Source: Hyphomicrobiales bacterium
GTDB taxonomy: Bacteria; Pseudomonadota; Alphaproteobacteria; Rhizobiales; Xanthobacteraceae
Direction: 5' to 3'
NCBI GenBank assembly: GCA_017305715.1
Contig: JAFKKG010000021.1
Location: forward strand, 62,001-126,000
Length of the DNA: 64,000 nucleotides
Shown here: piece after piece, positions 8,655 through 16,670 of the stretch
Position numbering within the stretch: position 1 is the first letter of the stretch
Layout of the letters: the number at the start of each line of letters is the position of its first letter
Made by a program: the position numbers and the translations under genes
Notes under the pieces: generated by a model
Database searches by the model: none
Told to the model about the DNA's origin: nothing
The model's input: the letters and a program-made list of their open reading frames with translations, nothing else

Positions 8655-9485
8655 CTATTCGAGCGGCACGGTAAGTTTTTTAATTGTGGTCCTGGTGTCA
8701 GGACGGAGACCACGCCACCACACAAACGCCTCCGCCGCCTGCTCGACGAGCATACCGACCCCGTCCGCAAGCCGCTTCACGCCGGCGTTCCGCGCCAGCC
8801 GGAGGAATGGCGTAAGGCCCTTTCCGTATAGCAACTCATAGGCAAGGCAGTCGTCGCCAAAGACCTCTGGGCTCATCGGCGGAAGCTCGCCGCGCAGGCT
8901 GGCAGAGGTTGCGTTCACGACCAGATCGAACCGGCCAAGTTTTTTGTCGGCGAGGGCCGAATAGCCGATGGCAGTAATCGGCCCATATTGCTTAAACTGA
9001 CGCCCAAGCTCTTCCGCCTTAGTTACGGTGCGGTTTACTATGACCAGCTCCGCCGGTCGCTGCTCGAGGAACGGCAGCACAACGCCGCGTGCTGCGCCAC
9101 CCGCGCCGAGCAGCGCCACCCGGCGCCCCTTCATCAAGCGGCCGAGATTGCGTGTGATATCGTTGGTAAGGCCGACGCCGTCGAAGTTCTCTCCGGTCAC
9201 CCGATCTACCTCGAACTTCATCGCGTTGACGGCACCAGCGAGCCGGGCGCGCTCGTTAAGATCGGTGCAATACGCGAACGCGTCCCGTTTGAACGGCACG
9301 GTGATGTTAAGACCTAGCCCCCCTGTGCGGCGAAACTTGGCCACCACATCGTTGAAGCCGCCGATAGGAGCCTCAATCGCGACGTAGTCGATATCCTGCC
9401 CCGTTTCTTTGGCGAAGCTGAGATGGATCAGCGGCGATTTGGTGTGGTCGATCGGATTGCCGACCACGGCATATTTGTCGGACAT
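8655..9485 (-). CDS. aroE: shikimate dehydrogenase family protein
   Basis: 276 residues. Reduces 3-dehydroshikimate to shikimate with NADPH, or works in the quinate/shikimate catabolic direction. It shows the N-terminal NPIDHTKSPLIH, the catalytic-Lys segment ITVPFKRDA, the dinucleotide loop LLGAGGAARG, and NATSASLRGE. ATG 9485 follows gagggagc. It sits alone in a decayed island with an IS remnant, so it may be an extra copy (catabolic or accessory) rather than the chorismate-pathway enzyme; sequence alone cannot decide. Confidence 0.85.
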   Translation of the reverse strand: MSDKYAVVGNPIDHTKSPLIHLSFAKETGQDIDYVAIEAPIGGFNDVVAKFRRTGGLGLNITVPFKRDAFAYCTDLNERARLAGAVNAMKFEVDRVTGENFDGVGLTNDITRNLGRLMKGRRVALLGAGGAARGVVLPFLEQRPAELVIVNRTVTKAEELGRQFKQYGPITAIGYSALADKKLGRFDLVVNATSASLRGELPPMSPEVFGDDCLAYELLYGKGLTPFLRLARNAGVKRLADGVGMLVEQAAEAFVWWRGLRPDTRTTIKKLTVPLE

Positions 9486-9721
9486 TAGTTGCTCCCTCAC
9501 GCCTTTATCTCGTCGACGGCAGGCTCGGCGTACAGCACGCCTCCGCTGACCATTGTGTCGCTCTCCGCGCCTGCATACCTCTTCACGTTCTACCGCCGCA
9601 ATGTCCGCCCCGGGTCATTTTCGACGGCTTAAGCGGAGATTGCTGGCTGGCTGGCTGATTTCCGCTTCTAACCCATAAACGCTCAACCCGGGCCTGATTG
9701 GAAGCGTTGCGTCAGGCCAGA

Positions 9722-10275
9722 TCCCTGTGATTCAAGCTTCTAAACTGGGTCCTCGAATCATGCGGTACGAACTCGCCGATTATGAGTGGATTGTTATCAA
9801 GCCCATGCTGCCGAACAAGCCGCGTGGCATTCCGCGGGTTAATGACCGTCGTGTCCTCAATGGCATCTTCTCGGTCTCGCGCTCTGGAGCACCTTGGCGT
9901 GATCTGCCCGAGATGTTTCATCCGTACACCACATGCTACAACCGCTTCGTCCGTTGGCGGCGGGCTGTTGTTTGGGGCCGCATCATAGACGCACTCGCCG
10001 CTGCCCACGATGACGCTGTCCAGATGATCGACACCTCGATTGTCCGCGTGCATCGGCATGGAGCCTGCATCACCAGGAATCGGCGCGCGCCTGGGCCAAC
10101 ATCCCGCCAAAAAGCAGTCGCACCGATCCGATCTGTTTCAGCCCCTATCTCCACCGGGCTCGCAACCAGGTCTTCGCCAGTGTCCGGAGAACTACGGAGA
10201 GCTCGATTCTGGCGCTGCGTTCAACCGCCGTTCATCAAGAATCGCCTAAGCCGTGCGCGCAGCACGTCACGTTAG
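9722..10275 (+). mobile_element. IS5-family (IS427-like) insertion sequence remnant
   Basis: From ATG 9760 the frame encodes the transposase N-terminus (MRYELADYEWIVIKPMLP, then GAPWRDLPE and QMIDTSIVRVHRHGACI). After about 10080 roughly 100 codons are missing. In another frame the C-terminal segment resumes (AWANIPP, then DPICFSPYLHRARNQV) and then decays. So there is an internal deletion with frame loss and no active transposase. The left flank (tgtgattcaagcttctaaactgg) resembles the end of this IS group; no right inverted repeat was found. Confidence 0.8.
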
Positions 10276-10289
10276 TCTATTGGTGGGCA

Positions 10290-10655
10290 ATGCCGATTTC
10301 TCCAGACGATTTTGATCCCCTGGCCACGGTTATCGATTGGTTGGACATGTGCAGAGCGGGCGAAATAAACGCGTTGCTCGCCCTCTACGATGACCGCGCA
10401 ACGATCGACTGCGACTGTGAAAGCGTGAGCCTTGCTGGCCGCTCTGCGATCGCGGCCTATTGGCGGGCGAAGCTGGAGACCAGGGTAATCCCCGCCTTCA
10501 CCCTCGATGACATAACCCTGGATGGCGAGGGTGTGCGGGTCGATTATCGAAGCGATGAAGGGAAGCCGGTATGGATGTGCTTCAGGTTCAATGAAGCCGG
10601 CAAGATCAGGCATACGAGTTGCGGGCCGATCGGCTGCTCGAAATCAGCCGCATGA
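10290..10655 (+). CDS. NTF2/SnoaL-like protein, intact relative
   Basis: 121 residues with the small cone-shaped NTF2-like pattern: helix VIDWLDMCRAGEINALLALY, strand ATIDCDCESVSLAG, then AIAAYWRAKLE, and a C-terminal FRFNEAGKIRHTSCGP. No catalytic assignment is possible. It is clearly related to the amber-interrupted gene at 8061-8444 (same DWLD, Cys pair, YW and RCGP/SCGP positions). The two copies flank aroE and the IS remnant on opposite strands. Confidence 0.7.
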   Translation: MPISPDDFDPLATVIDWLDMCRAGEINALLALYDDRATIDCDCESVSLAGRSAIAAYWRAKLETRVIPAFTLDDITLDGEGVRVDYRSDEGKPVWMCFRFNEAGKIRHTSCGPIGCSKSAA

Positions 10656-10691
10656 AGCGGTTTTCCGAAAAGATCACGCTCAAACAAAGAG

Positions 10692-10734
10692 CTAAAGCGC
10701 GATGACGATTCAAACCAATCTCATCGCGCTTTAG
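10692..10734. repeat. perfect 14-bp inverted repeat, dispersed rhizobial hairpin
   Basis: CTAAAGCGCGATGA and TCATCGCGCTTTAG pair perfectly around a 15-base loop. Together with the preceding ttttccgaaaagatcacgctc it matches a hairpin element scattered between genes in Bradyrhizobium. It lies between two convergent genes and could end transcription, but it has no U-tract. Confidence 0.7.
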
Positions 10735-10783
10735 CATTGCAAACTCCGCACGGCCCGGGGACTCGCACCCTTTCGGGCCCTTC

Positions 10784-11782
10784 TCACGTCGGCTTGATCC
10801 CCGCCGCCTGCATGATCGGCAACAGCCGCTTTTCCTCGTCATCGCGGAATTTGATGATCTCCGCTGACGAGGCCGGCCACGGCGCGGCGCCAAGCTCGGC
10901 GTAGCGCTCCTGCAAGCCGCGATCGGCGAGCGCCTTCATGGTGAGCGCATTGATTTGCGCGACGAGATCGGCCTTCATGTTCGCGGCAGCGATCATGGCG
11001 GTCCACGATATCATCGCGTAGCCCGGCAGCACCTCGGCCATCGCCGGCACATCCGGAAGTTCGGGGATTCGTTTCGGCGAGGTGACGGCGACCGCCTTGA
11101 CCTGGCCGCCGCGCACGCTCGGCAAGGAGCCCGGCAGATTGTCGAATAGCAGATCGACACGGCCGCCAAGCAGATCGGTCAATGCGGGACCCGCTCCTCG
11201 GTAAGGAATGTGGTTGACCTCCACGCCGGCCATGCTGTTCATCATCTCGCCGGACAGATGCAGCGTGGTGCCGAAGCCGGCCGAAGCATAGGTGTATTTT
11301 CTGGGCTCCTTCTTGAAGGCGGCCAGCAATTCCCTGATGTCGGAGGAAAACAGATCCTTCCGCGCCACCAGGATATTGGGCAATTGCCACATGCCGCCGA
11401 TGAAGGTGAAATCGTTGCGCGGATCATAGGGAAGTTTGGCGTAGCTTCCGATCGCCAGCACATTGCTGGCAATGCCGCCGAGGCCGACCGTGTAGCCGTC
11501 CGGCGACGATTTCGCCACCGCCTCCGCGCCCAGCACGCCACCGGCGCCGCCCTTGTTCTCGACCACGAAGGTCTGCCCGGACAGTTCGCTCATCTTCTGG
11601 CACAGTACGCGCGACAGCGTATCGGTGGCGCCGCCGGCCGGAAAGCCATTGACGTATTTCACCTGCCGTGCCGGCCAGGCCTCCTGTGCGAACGCATCGC
11701 GAGACACGAGATGAGGTGCGGCGATCGCGCCGCCGAGCATGGTCAATAATCTGCGGCGGCTCACGGACGTGATCTGCGGCAT
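10784..11782 (-). CDS. TctC-family tripartite tricarboxylate transporter binding protein
   Basis: 332 residues. Periplasmic solute receptor of the Bug/TctC type. It has a twin-arginine-like leader (SRRRLLTMLGGAIAA), cleavage near DAFAQE, then PARQVKYVNGFPAGGATD and VENKGGAGGVLGAEAVAKS, which form the carboxylate-binding loops. ATG 11782 follows gggaggg. No TctA or TctB gene is adjacent, so it is an orphan receptor as is common in this family; the ligand is unknown. Confidence 0.9.
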   Translation of the reverse strand: MPQITSVSRRRLLTMLGGAIAAPHLVSRDAFAQEAWPARQVKYVNGFPAGGATDTLSRVLCQKMSELSGQTFVVENKGGAGGVLGAEAVAKSSPDGYTVGLGGIASNVLAIGSYAKLPYDPRNDFTFIGGMWQLPNILVARKDLFSSDIRELLAAFKKEPRKYTYASAGFGTTLHLSGEMMNSMAGVEVNHIPYRGAGPALTDLLGGRVDLLFDNLPGSLPSVRGGQVKAVAVTSPKRIPELPDVPAMAEVLPGYAMISWTAMIAAANMKADLVAQINALTMKALADRGLQERYAELGAAPWPASSAEIIKFRDDEEKRLLPIMQAAGIKPT

Positions 11783-11917
11783 CGTTTCCCTCCCTTCGCA
11801 GGTGCCTGTTTGATTGGCCGGACAAGGCTTGCTGCGTGAGGGACAGCGTAGTGCGGCGTCTGCGGACAGGAAAGGGCCGAGTAGCGCTTCCACCTGTCAA
11901 AGCGTGCGGCCGATCAG

Positions 11918-12387
11918 CCGACGGGCAAATCACCTTCCGATTTACAGAAGTCGTGTCAAGCCCCAAACCCAAAAATATTTCGCTTTTATGGAAGGCAAAT
12001 CACTGGCACATATTGGCCCATCCCGCCCTGGTCGTAAGGGCGTCGGCCGTCGTCACGGACGTTGGGCGGGGAGCGGTGGACGTGGAGGTTGTCGCCCGAC
12101 GAGCGCGGCCAAAGCGTACGGCAAAAGCGTGTGGTCCTGACGCCGCGTTGCTGGCGTCCATGCTCCTGGGGGCGTTCGACTTCCCAGGGCGCAACGGAGG
12201 CAAAAGAGCCGTTCTCCGGGGAGAGCACGCCATAAACCGTAAAGCCATCGCGCAGGGAATGTCGGATGTTCTCCGCTGCCCTGTATGCTCATGTGCGCAC
12301 TTTCCTGTGCACATTGCACATGAGACCGCGGGTGCAGCGCGCATCCGGCATTCCCTGCGCCCTCGATTTGAAGAGGGCGGAGAATTT
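11918..12387 (+). repeat. ~470-bp dispersed repeat, copy A
   Basis: This stretch is closely similar to the reverse complement of 61078-61544. The first 43 bases (from ccgacgggcaaatcacc) are identical, as are long blocks around ggagagcacg, gcagggaatgtcggatg and agggcggagaatt; a segment near 11965-12030 has diverged. Several frames are open, but the two copies do not keep the same frame, so it is probably non-coding. It lies in an 820-bp gap without genes. Sequences of this kind are widely dispersed in Bradyrhizobium. Confidence 0.8.
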
Positions 12388-12437
12388 CTGGCAAAGCTCG
12401 GGCGCATCGCGCAGCGAGATACGGAAACCTGTTTATT

Positions 12438-12508
12438 CCGTCATCCTGAGGCGCGAGCCTTGCGGTGCACTTGCACCGCTGGACGAGCCTCGCGCCTCAG
12501 GATGACGG
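12438..12508. repeat. long intergenic hairpin, 20-bp perfect arms
   Basis: CCGTCATCCTGAGGCGCGAG at 12438-12457 pairs perfectly with 12489-12508. The loop contains a second small palindrome (gcggtgcacttgcaccgc). It belongs to the tcatcctgaggcgcgag type of dispersed element. A further short dispersed motif copy follows at 12537-12561. Confidence 0.75.
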
Positions 12509-12536
12509 ATTGAAGATATGGTGGGCGGCTTGATGG

Positions 12537-12561
12537 ATTGCTCCGCTGCGCTCGCCATGAC
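12537..12561. repeat. short dispersed palindromic motif, copy 2
   Basis: attgctccgctg-cgctcgccatgac differs from the copy at 3724-3748 at two positions. Confidence 0.55.
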
Positions 12562-12602
12562 GTGGGGGCCTTGGGTAACCCATGACGGGCGACAGAATCC
12601 GT

Positions 12603-13421
12603 TCAACCAGGCGTGGCGCGGCGGATCAGCGCGCAGAGCCCGGTCATGCGGGCGATCGGATGCTCGACGAACAGGCGGCAGGATTTCAGCACGCCCGCAA
12701 GCGTGTCCGGCGGCGCGGCGGGTTTGAGGTGCGACGCCAGAACAGCCCCATGCGCGTGGCCGAGCGTGCGGGTCGCCCGTGTCAGCGCATCGAGCCGGCC
12801 ATCCGCCTGCAGCGGCACCAGCATGGTTCGCACCAGCGCGAGATAGGCAGGCCAGTACGCCAGATGCCGGTACATGCTGGCGATCAGTTGCGGTTCGGTG
12901 TCTTCGCCAAAACCGTTCAGTTCCGCAACCAGTTGCGCGACTTCAGGGTCGAGCGCATCCATCGGCGGCAGTTCGGGAATCTTGACGCCGGATGGCTTTG
13001 GCGCAGCGTCGGCCGCTATTACCGGATCTGCGGCACGCGGTTCGAAATGCGCGAGCAGCGCCGACAGCACGCTAAGCGCCAGTGCGTTGGTGTATTGGTA
13101 GCTGTCCAGCACATTGCGAATGATGGCCTGATCGGATTCATCGATCCCGGCGGCGAGCAACGTGTCGGCGGAAAAGCCGGGCAGATCCGGCAACGCGACC
13201 GTGCGCCGGATCGCTTCGGCATGCAGCGGCGCCGCCCCGAGATAAAGCGGCCGCACCGTGGCCCAGGTCCATGGCAGCGCACCCGGCATGGTCGCAAGAT
13301 TGCGCCAGATCAGATTGACGACGCTGGTGCCGAGCACCTTTCTGATGTCGGCATAGATTTCGGCGATCTCGCCGCGCGCATCGGCCTCGAGGACCGCGGG
13401 AACACTCTCTTGCCCGTGCAT
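12603..13421 (-). CDS. DehI-like (halocarboxylic acid dehalogenase family) protein
   Basis: 272 residues, almost all helical, with the internal duplication typical of the DehI family: RGEIAEIYADIRKVLGTSVV with NLIWRNLATMPGALPWTW in the first half, and DPEVAQLVAELNGFGEDTE with MYRHLAYWPAYLALV in the second. Characterised DehI enzymes hydrolyse 2-haloacids with an activated water; many homologues have no known substrate. There is no signal peptide. It starts 10 bases after the hydratase ends on the same strand, so the two are probably an operon. The family call is from pattern recognition only. Confidence 0.6.
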   Translation of the reverse strand: MHGQESVPAVLEADARGEIAEIYADIRKVLGTSVVNLIWRNLATMPGALPWTWATVRPLYLGAAPLHAEAIRRTVALPDLPGFSADTLLAAGIDESDQAIIRNVLDSYQYTNALALSVLSALLAHFEPRAADPVIAADAAPKPSGVKIPELPPMDALDPEVAQLVAELNGFGEDTEPQLIASMYRHLAYWPAYLALVRTMLVPLQADGRLDALTRATRTLGHAHGAVLASHLKPAAPPDTLAGVLKSCRLFVEHPIARMTGLCALIRRATPG

Positions 13422-13430
13422 GATTCCCGC

Positions 13431-14219
13431 TCAGTCCCGAAAGCTCGCCGCCACCGTGCCGAGCCCGTCGAGTTCCATCACCACGCTGTCGCCGGCGTTG
13501 AGCCACACGGTCTTGACCAGGCTTCCGGTCAGCACGATCTGGCCGGCGTGCAACCCCTTGCCTTCCGCGGCCAGATGATTGGCGAGCCAGGCCAAAGCGT
13601 TATGCGGATGTCCGAGCACATCGGCGCCGGTGCCGCGCCCGGCTTCGGTGCCGTTGATAATGGCGCGCCCGGCCACCTTGAGCAGGTCGGGCGCCTTGGT
13701 GCGCGCCACCGCCTTGCCGAGCACGCAGCCCGCGGCGAAGAAATCGTCCGCCACCAGCGTCGGCGCGCCCATCGCCTCCCATTTGACGTAGCGGTCGTCG
13801 ACGATCTCGATCGCCGGCTGATAGGCCTCGATCGCCTCCATGACCCATTCGGCGGTGAAGGGCGCTTCCGACGGCAACAGGTTGCGCGCGAGCCGGACCG
13901 CGATTTCGCATTCGACGCCGACGCGGACGTAATCGCCGAAACGAAGTTTGGCGCCGGACTCATGAACGCCCTTGGCGAACACGCCGCCGCCGCAGGGATG
14001 CGGGATGTCGAGATATTGCTGCATCACCGCGCTTGTGCAGCCGATCTTGTAGCCGACCAGGGGGCCGACCTGCGGCAACAGCAAATCGTGGACCGCGCGC
14101 TGAATCCTGTAGCCCGCAGCTTCGTCCTGCGGCACGAGTTCGCTCGAAAGCGCAGCGAGCGGACTGCGGCCGCGGCGGGCGCTGGCGATGCTCTTGGCGG
14201 CCGCGAGAATTTTGTCCAT
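13431..14219 (-). CDS. 2-keto-4-pentenoate hydratase / FAH-family protein
   Basis: 262 residues. Resembles MhpD/HpcG-type hydratases and 4-oxalocrotonate decarboxylases of aromatic meta-cleavage pathways. Features: GYKIGCTSAVMQQYLDI, the metal-binding glutamates in VECEIAVRLAR and AIEIVDDRY, and GHPHNALAWLANHLA. It needs Mg or Mn. It is upstream of the DehI-like gene, 9 bases apart, which suggests a shared catabolic role. No ring-cleavage gene is nearby, so the substrate is open. Confidence 0.85.
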   Translation of the reverse strand: MDKILAAAKSIASARRGRSPLAALSSELVPQDEAAGYRIQRAVHDLLLPQVGPLVGYKIGCTSAVMQQYLDIPHPCGGGVFAKGVHESGAKLRFGDYVRVGVECEIAVRLARNLLPSEAPFTAEWVMEAIEAYQPAIEIVDDRYVKWEAMGAPTLVADDFFAAGCVLGKAVARTKAPDLLKVAGRAIINGTEAGRGTGADVLGHPHNALAWLANHLAAEGKGLHAGQIVLTGSLVKTVWLNAGDSVVMELDGLGTVAASFRD

Positions 14220-14288
14220 CGGCGGCAGCTCTCTCGTTACAAGCCGGCAGTGCCGACCGCGCGCCGCGGCCGGATACCGGACGTTACC

Positions 14289-14699
14289 CTACTCGTCCCG
14301 ATAAACCTTTTCGCGCTTCTCGTGACGCTCCTGCGCTTCCACCGACAGCGTCGCGATCGGGCGGGCTTCCAGCCGCTTCAGGGAGATCGGCTCGCCGGTC
14401 TCCTCGCAATAGCCGTAGGTGTTGTCTTCGATACGCTGCAGCGCGGCGTCGATCTTGGAGATCAGCTTGCGCTGGCGGTCGCGGGCGCGCAGTTCGATCG
14501 CCCGGTCGGTTTCGGAAGAGGCCCGGTCAGCCAGGTCGGGGTGATTGACGTTCTCTTCCTGGAGGGTCTGCAGGGTAATCTTCGATTCCCGCAGGATTTC
14601 GTCCTTCCACGCCAGCAGCTTGGCGCGAAAATAATCGCGCTGGCGATCGTTCATGAAAGGCTCTTTTTCGGAGGGTCGATAATTCTTCAACTTTTCCAA
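14289..14699 (-). CDS. dksA: RNA polymerase-binding transcription factor DksA
   Basis: About 136 residues. Binds the RNA polymerase secondary channel and works with ppGpp. Recognised by LKNYRPSEKEPFMNDRQRDY, the coiled coil ending ADRASSETDRAIELRARDR, and YGYCEETGEPISLKRLEARP. Of the four zinc-finger cysteines of E. coli DksA only one remains (C in YCEETGEP), as in other alphaproteobacterial forms, so folding should not need zinc. The conserved N-terminus begins before ATG 14654; TTG 14699 is the nearest in-frame start that includes it, but the exact start is uncertain. Confidence 0.9.
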   Translation of the reverse strand: MEKLKNYRPSEKEPFMNDRQRDYFRAKLLAWKDEILRESKITLQTLQEENVNHPDLADRASSETDRAIELRARDRQRKLISKIDAALQRIEDNTYGYCEETGEPISLKRLEARPIATLSVEAQERHEKREKVYRDE

Positions 14700-14876
14700 G
14701 GTCAGCCTATCGCGTGCAAGGCGGACCGGAAAATCGTCCGTCCGCGCGGGCCTTATATAGCGGCGGGTTGTGACAGACAATATCGCCCATCCTCAAAGCA
14801 AGGCCGCCCCCAGGCCCCTACACAGGACCTTGCACAAGACCCTGCACGGCCAAGGCTATCGGAGGCGGCCCGCCGG

Positions 14877-15488
14877 TCAGTAACCGACCGTAAAACGCTG
14901 CCTTATATGGGCCGGACGCTCGATTTCGTCGGCGAGTGCAACGGCGAAATCCTCGAAGGAAATCCAGCTTTTGCCGTCGGACGCGGTCAAAAGCTGGTCG
15001 GTCCCGAGCCGGAACCTGGCCGTGCGCTCGCCGGCCGTAAACAGGGCCGAGGGCGACAGGAAGGTCCAGTTCAGTTCCTTTTCCTGCCGCAGCAGGTCGA
15101 GAAAGGCACCGCCCTTTTCGGCCTCCGCCTTGTATTGGGCTGGAAAGGCTGGAATCGTGACCAGCCGGACGCCCGGCGCCACCTCGAGGCTGCCCGCCCC
15201 GCCGACCACAAGATAGCGGCCGACCTTCGAATCACGGGCTGCGCCAATCAGCTTGACCGGGTCGCTGTCGAGGAAATGCACCGAGCTGACCGCAGCATCG
15301 TGGCCGGCGAACAGCGCTGCCAGCCCGGGCTGGTCCAGCACATCCCCCGGCCTGGCCGTGACGTTCGGCTGGGCGGCGATCTTCTCAGGCTTTCGGGCAA
15401 TGGCGGTCACGGCGTGGCCGCGGCTGGCGAGTTCGGTGACGATGCGCGAGCCGGCATTGCCGGATGCGCCGACGACGGCGATCTTCAT
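14877..15488 (-). CDS. NmrA-like NAD(P)-binding reductase
   Basis: 203 residues. Atypical short-chain reductase fold with the dinucleotide loop MKIAVVGASGNAGSRIV and no YxxxK catalytic motif, matching the NAD(P)H-binding group near YtfG/NmrA. LVVGGAGSLEV and WTFLSPSALFTAGERT are typical. ATG 15488 follows ggaga. It is divergent from an HxlR-type repressor and shares a palindromic operator with it. HxlR/NmrA pairs often answer to quinones, aldehydes or thiol-reactive compounds; this is inference. Confidence 0.85.
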   Translation of the reverse strand: MKIAVVGASGNAGSRIVTELASRGHAVTAIARKPEKIAAQPNVTARPGDVLDQPGLAALFAGHDAAVSSVHFLDSDPVKLIGAARDSKVGRYLVVGGAGSLEVAPGVRLVTIPAFPAQYKAEAEKGGAFLDLLRQEKELNWTFLSPSALFTAGERTARFRLGTDQLLTASDGKSWISFEDFAVALADEIERPAHIRQRFTVGY

Positions 15489-15512
15489 TGTAGGTCTCCT
15501 TGCGAGGGAATG

Positions 15513-15539
15513 TAGATAGTATCTAGTAGTGACTAGATA
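15513..15539. promoter_or_regulatory. palindromic operator between reductase and HxlR gene
   Basis: TATCTAGT-AGTG-ACTAGATA (15520-15539) is a perfect 8-bp inverted repeat. It overlaps a second palindrome, TAGATA-G-TATCTA (15513-15525). Both lie in the 115-base divergent gap, about 25 bases from the reductase ATG. Position and symmetry fit a dimeric HxlR winged-helix binding site, giving autoregulation and repression of the reductase. Confidence 0.7.
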
Positions 15540-15603
15540 ACGCAAAGAGTGTAGGTGTTAAGAGAGCACTTTGAACTCACCTGATTACGCCGGAGTAACC
15601 GCC

Positions 15604-15987
15604 ATGAAGGCCGCAACGAAACCGAACGCCTACGCCGCCAACTGCCCGACGCGCCAGATTCTCGATCGCGTCGGCGACAAATGGGCGGTGCTGATCCTGC
15701 TGCTGGTGCGCGACGAGCCGATGCGCTTCAACGCGCTGCGCCGCGCCATCGAAGGTATCTCGCAGAAGATGCTGTCGCAGGTGCTCAAGAGCCTGGAGCG
15801 CGACGGCCTGATCAGGCGTCGCGTCATCGCGACCGTTCCGGTGACGGTGGAATATTCGATCACGCCGCTGGGCGCGACGCTGTCGACGGCCGTCGATGCC
15901 CTGCGCGACTGGGCCGAAAGCAATCTGAAGGAAGTGCTGAGCGCGCAGCGCCGCTACGACGCGCAGCGCAATTCGATGGCGGCCTGA
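15604..15987 (+). CDS. HxlR-family transcriptional regulator
   Basis: 127 residues. A complete HxlR winged helix: NCPTRQILDRVGDKWAVLIL, then RFNALRRAIEGISQKMLSQV and LERDGLIRRRV, ending in the dimerisation helix. The N-terminal Cys in NCPTR is the position that senses thiol-reactive ligands in related regulators. ATG 15604 is used; TTG 15571 would add 11 residues. Confidence 0.9.
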   Translation: MKAATKPNAYAANCPTRQILDRVGDKWAVLILLLVRDEPMRFNALRRAIEGISQKMLSQVLKSLERDGLIRRRVIATVPVTVEYSITPLGATLSTAVDALRDWAESNLKEVLSAQRRYDAQRNSMAA

Positions 15988-15996
15988 TCCAAAGAC

Positions 15997-16410
15997 CTAG
16001 AACTGTCCGGCCTTGGCCAGTTCGACTTCGACCCGAAGCTCGATCTCGGACAAGACGGCATCGAGGCCGGGATCGCCGGAGGAGGCTTTCAGATTGGCCG
16101 CGGCATCGCGCAGCCGGTTCATGGTGGCGGTATCGAGATTGCCGGACAGCAGTCCGAGCTTGAGATCGTCGAGCACGTCGAGCGCGCCGCGGCCGCGCGC
16201 CACCGAGCGCTTGCGCCGTTCGGTCGGATCCTCGACGCCCTGCAGCGCCAGCAGCGCATCGATGTTGCCGGCGGCTTTCGGCGGGGCTGCGGAGCGGGTC
16301 TCCTCCGGCGTCGCCGGCGTGTCCGGCAGCGAAAAGCCGGTCGAGCTGGTCCGCCGCGTGTTGCTCGCGGGCGATCCGAGCGTGGGGCCGTTGGGTCCGT
16401 TGATGCGCAT
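15997..16410 (-). CDS. fliX: flagellar assembly trans-acting factor FliX
   Basis: 137 residues. In Caulobacter, FliX couples completion of early flagellar structures to the sigma-54 activator FlbD. The sequence has the disordered Ser/Thr/Pro N-terminus and the conserved helical core (ALLALQGVED ... GALDVLDDLKLGLLSGNL). ATG 16410 (MRINGPNGPT) matches the usual N-terminus. It is divergent from flgI, as in Caulobacter. A near-CtrA box lies 47 bases upstream of its ATG. The stop converges on the HxlR gene 9 bases away. Confidence 0.85.
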   Translation of the reverse strand: MRINGPNGPTLGSPASNTRRTSSTGFSLPDTPATPEETRSAAPPKAAGNIDALLALQGVEDPTERRKRSVARGRGALDVLDDLKLGLLSGNLDTATMNRLRDAAANLKASSGDPGLDAVLSEIELRVEVELAKAGQF

Positions 16411-16456
16411 CGTCGTGATCTCGCCGGTCGATGGCCGGAGCTTCGCCTTGCTATGG

Positions 16457-16471
16457 TTAATGCCGCGTAAA
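16457..16471 (-). promoter_or_regulatory. near-consensus CtrA box upstream of fliX
   Basis: On the minus strand it reads TTTA-cgcggca-TTAA followed by CC, seven of the eight TTAA-N7-TTAA positions, about 47 bases before the fliX start. CtrA control of fliX is established in Caulobacter, which supports the call; one mismatch weakens it. Confidence 0.4.
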
Positions 16472-16587
16472 CGACCCGGCAAAATCTGCCGCCGCACGGC
16501 AGTTTCGCCGCTGCCGCGGCACCGGCCGCAGCCCGCGCCGGCAGGTAAAGCATAGCATTCTCAACACACTAGGCCATCGCTCCGGCG

Positions 16588-16603
16588 TGGCACTGATTTC
16601 GCA
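16588..16603 (+). promoter_or_regulatory. candidate sigma-54 promoter of flgI
   Basis: TGGCAC-TGATT-TCGCA matches the -24/-12 pattern with GG and GC exactly 12 bases apart, one mismatch in the -12 element (TCGC for TTGC). It lies about 68 bases before flgI. Sigma-54 transcription of flagellar operons is known in related alphaproteobacteria with FlbD/FliX. Confidence 0.45.
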
Positions 16604-16670
16604 TAGTTAATGGCGGATGACCGTCATGGGAGTGACGTGTGGTCCGGGAAGACTTCAGGGGAGCATTGGG

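Noticed and set aside
12000-12407. 135-codon minus-strand frame in dispersed repeat copy A as a gene
   Set aside because: Copy B does not keep the same frame along its length, so the open frames are incidental to a non-coding repeat.
12582-15515. 977-codon plus-strand open frame
   Set aside because: Lies opposite four well-supported minus-strand genes (DehI-like, hydratase, dksA, reductase); Arg/His-rich shadow composition.
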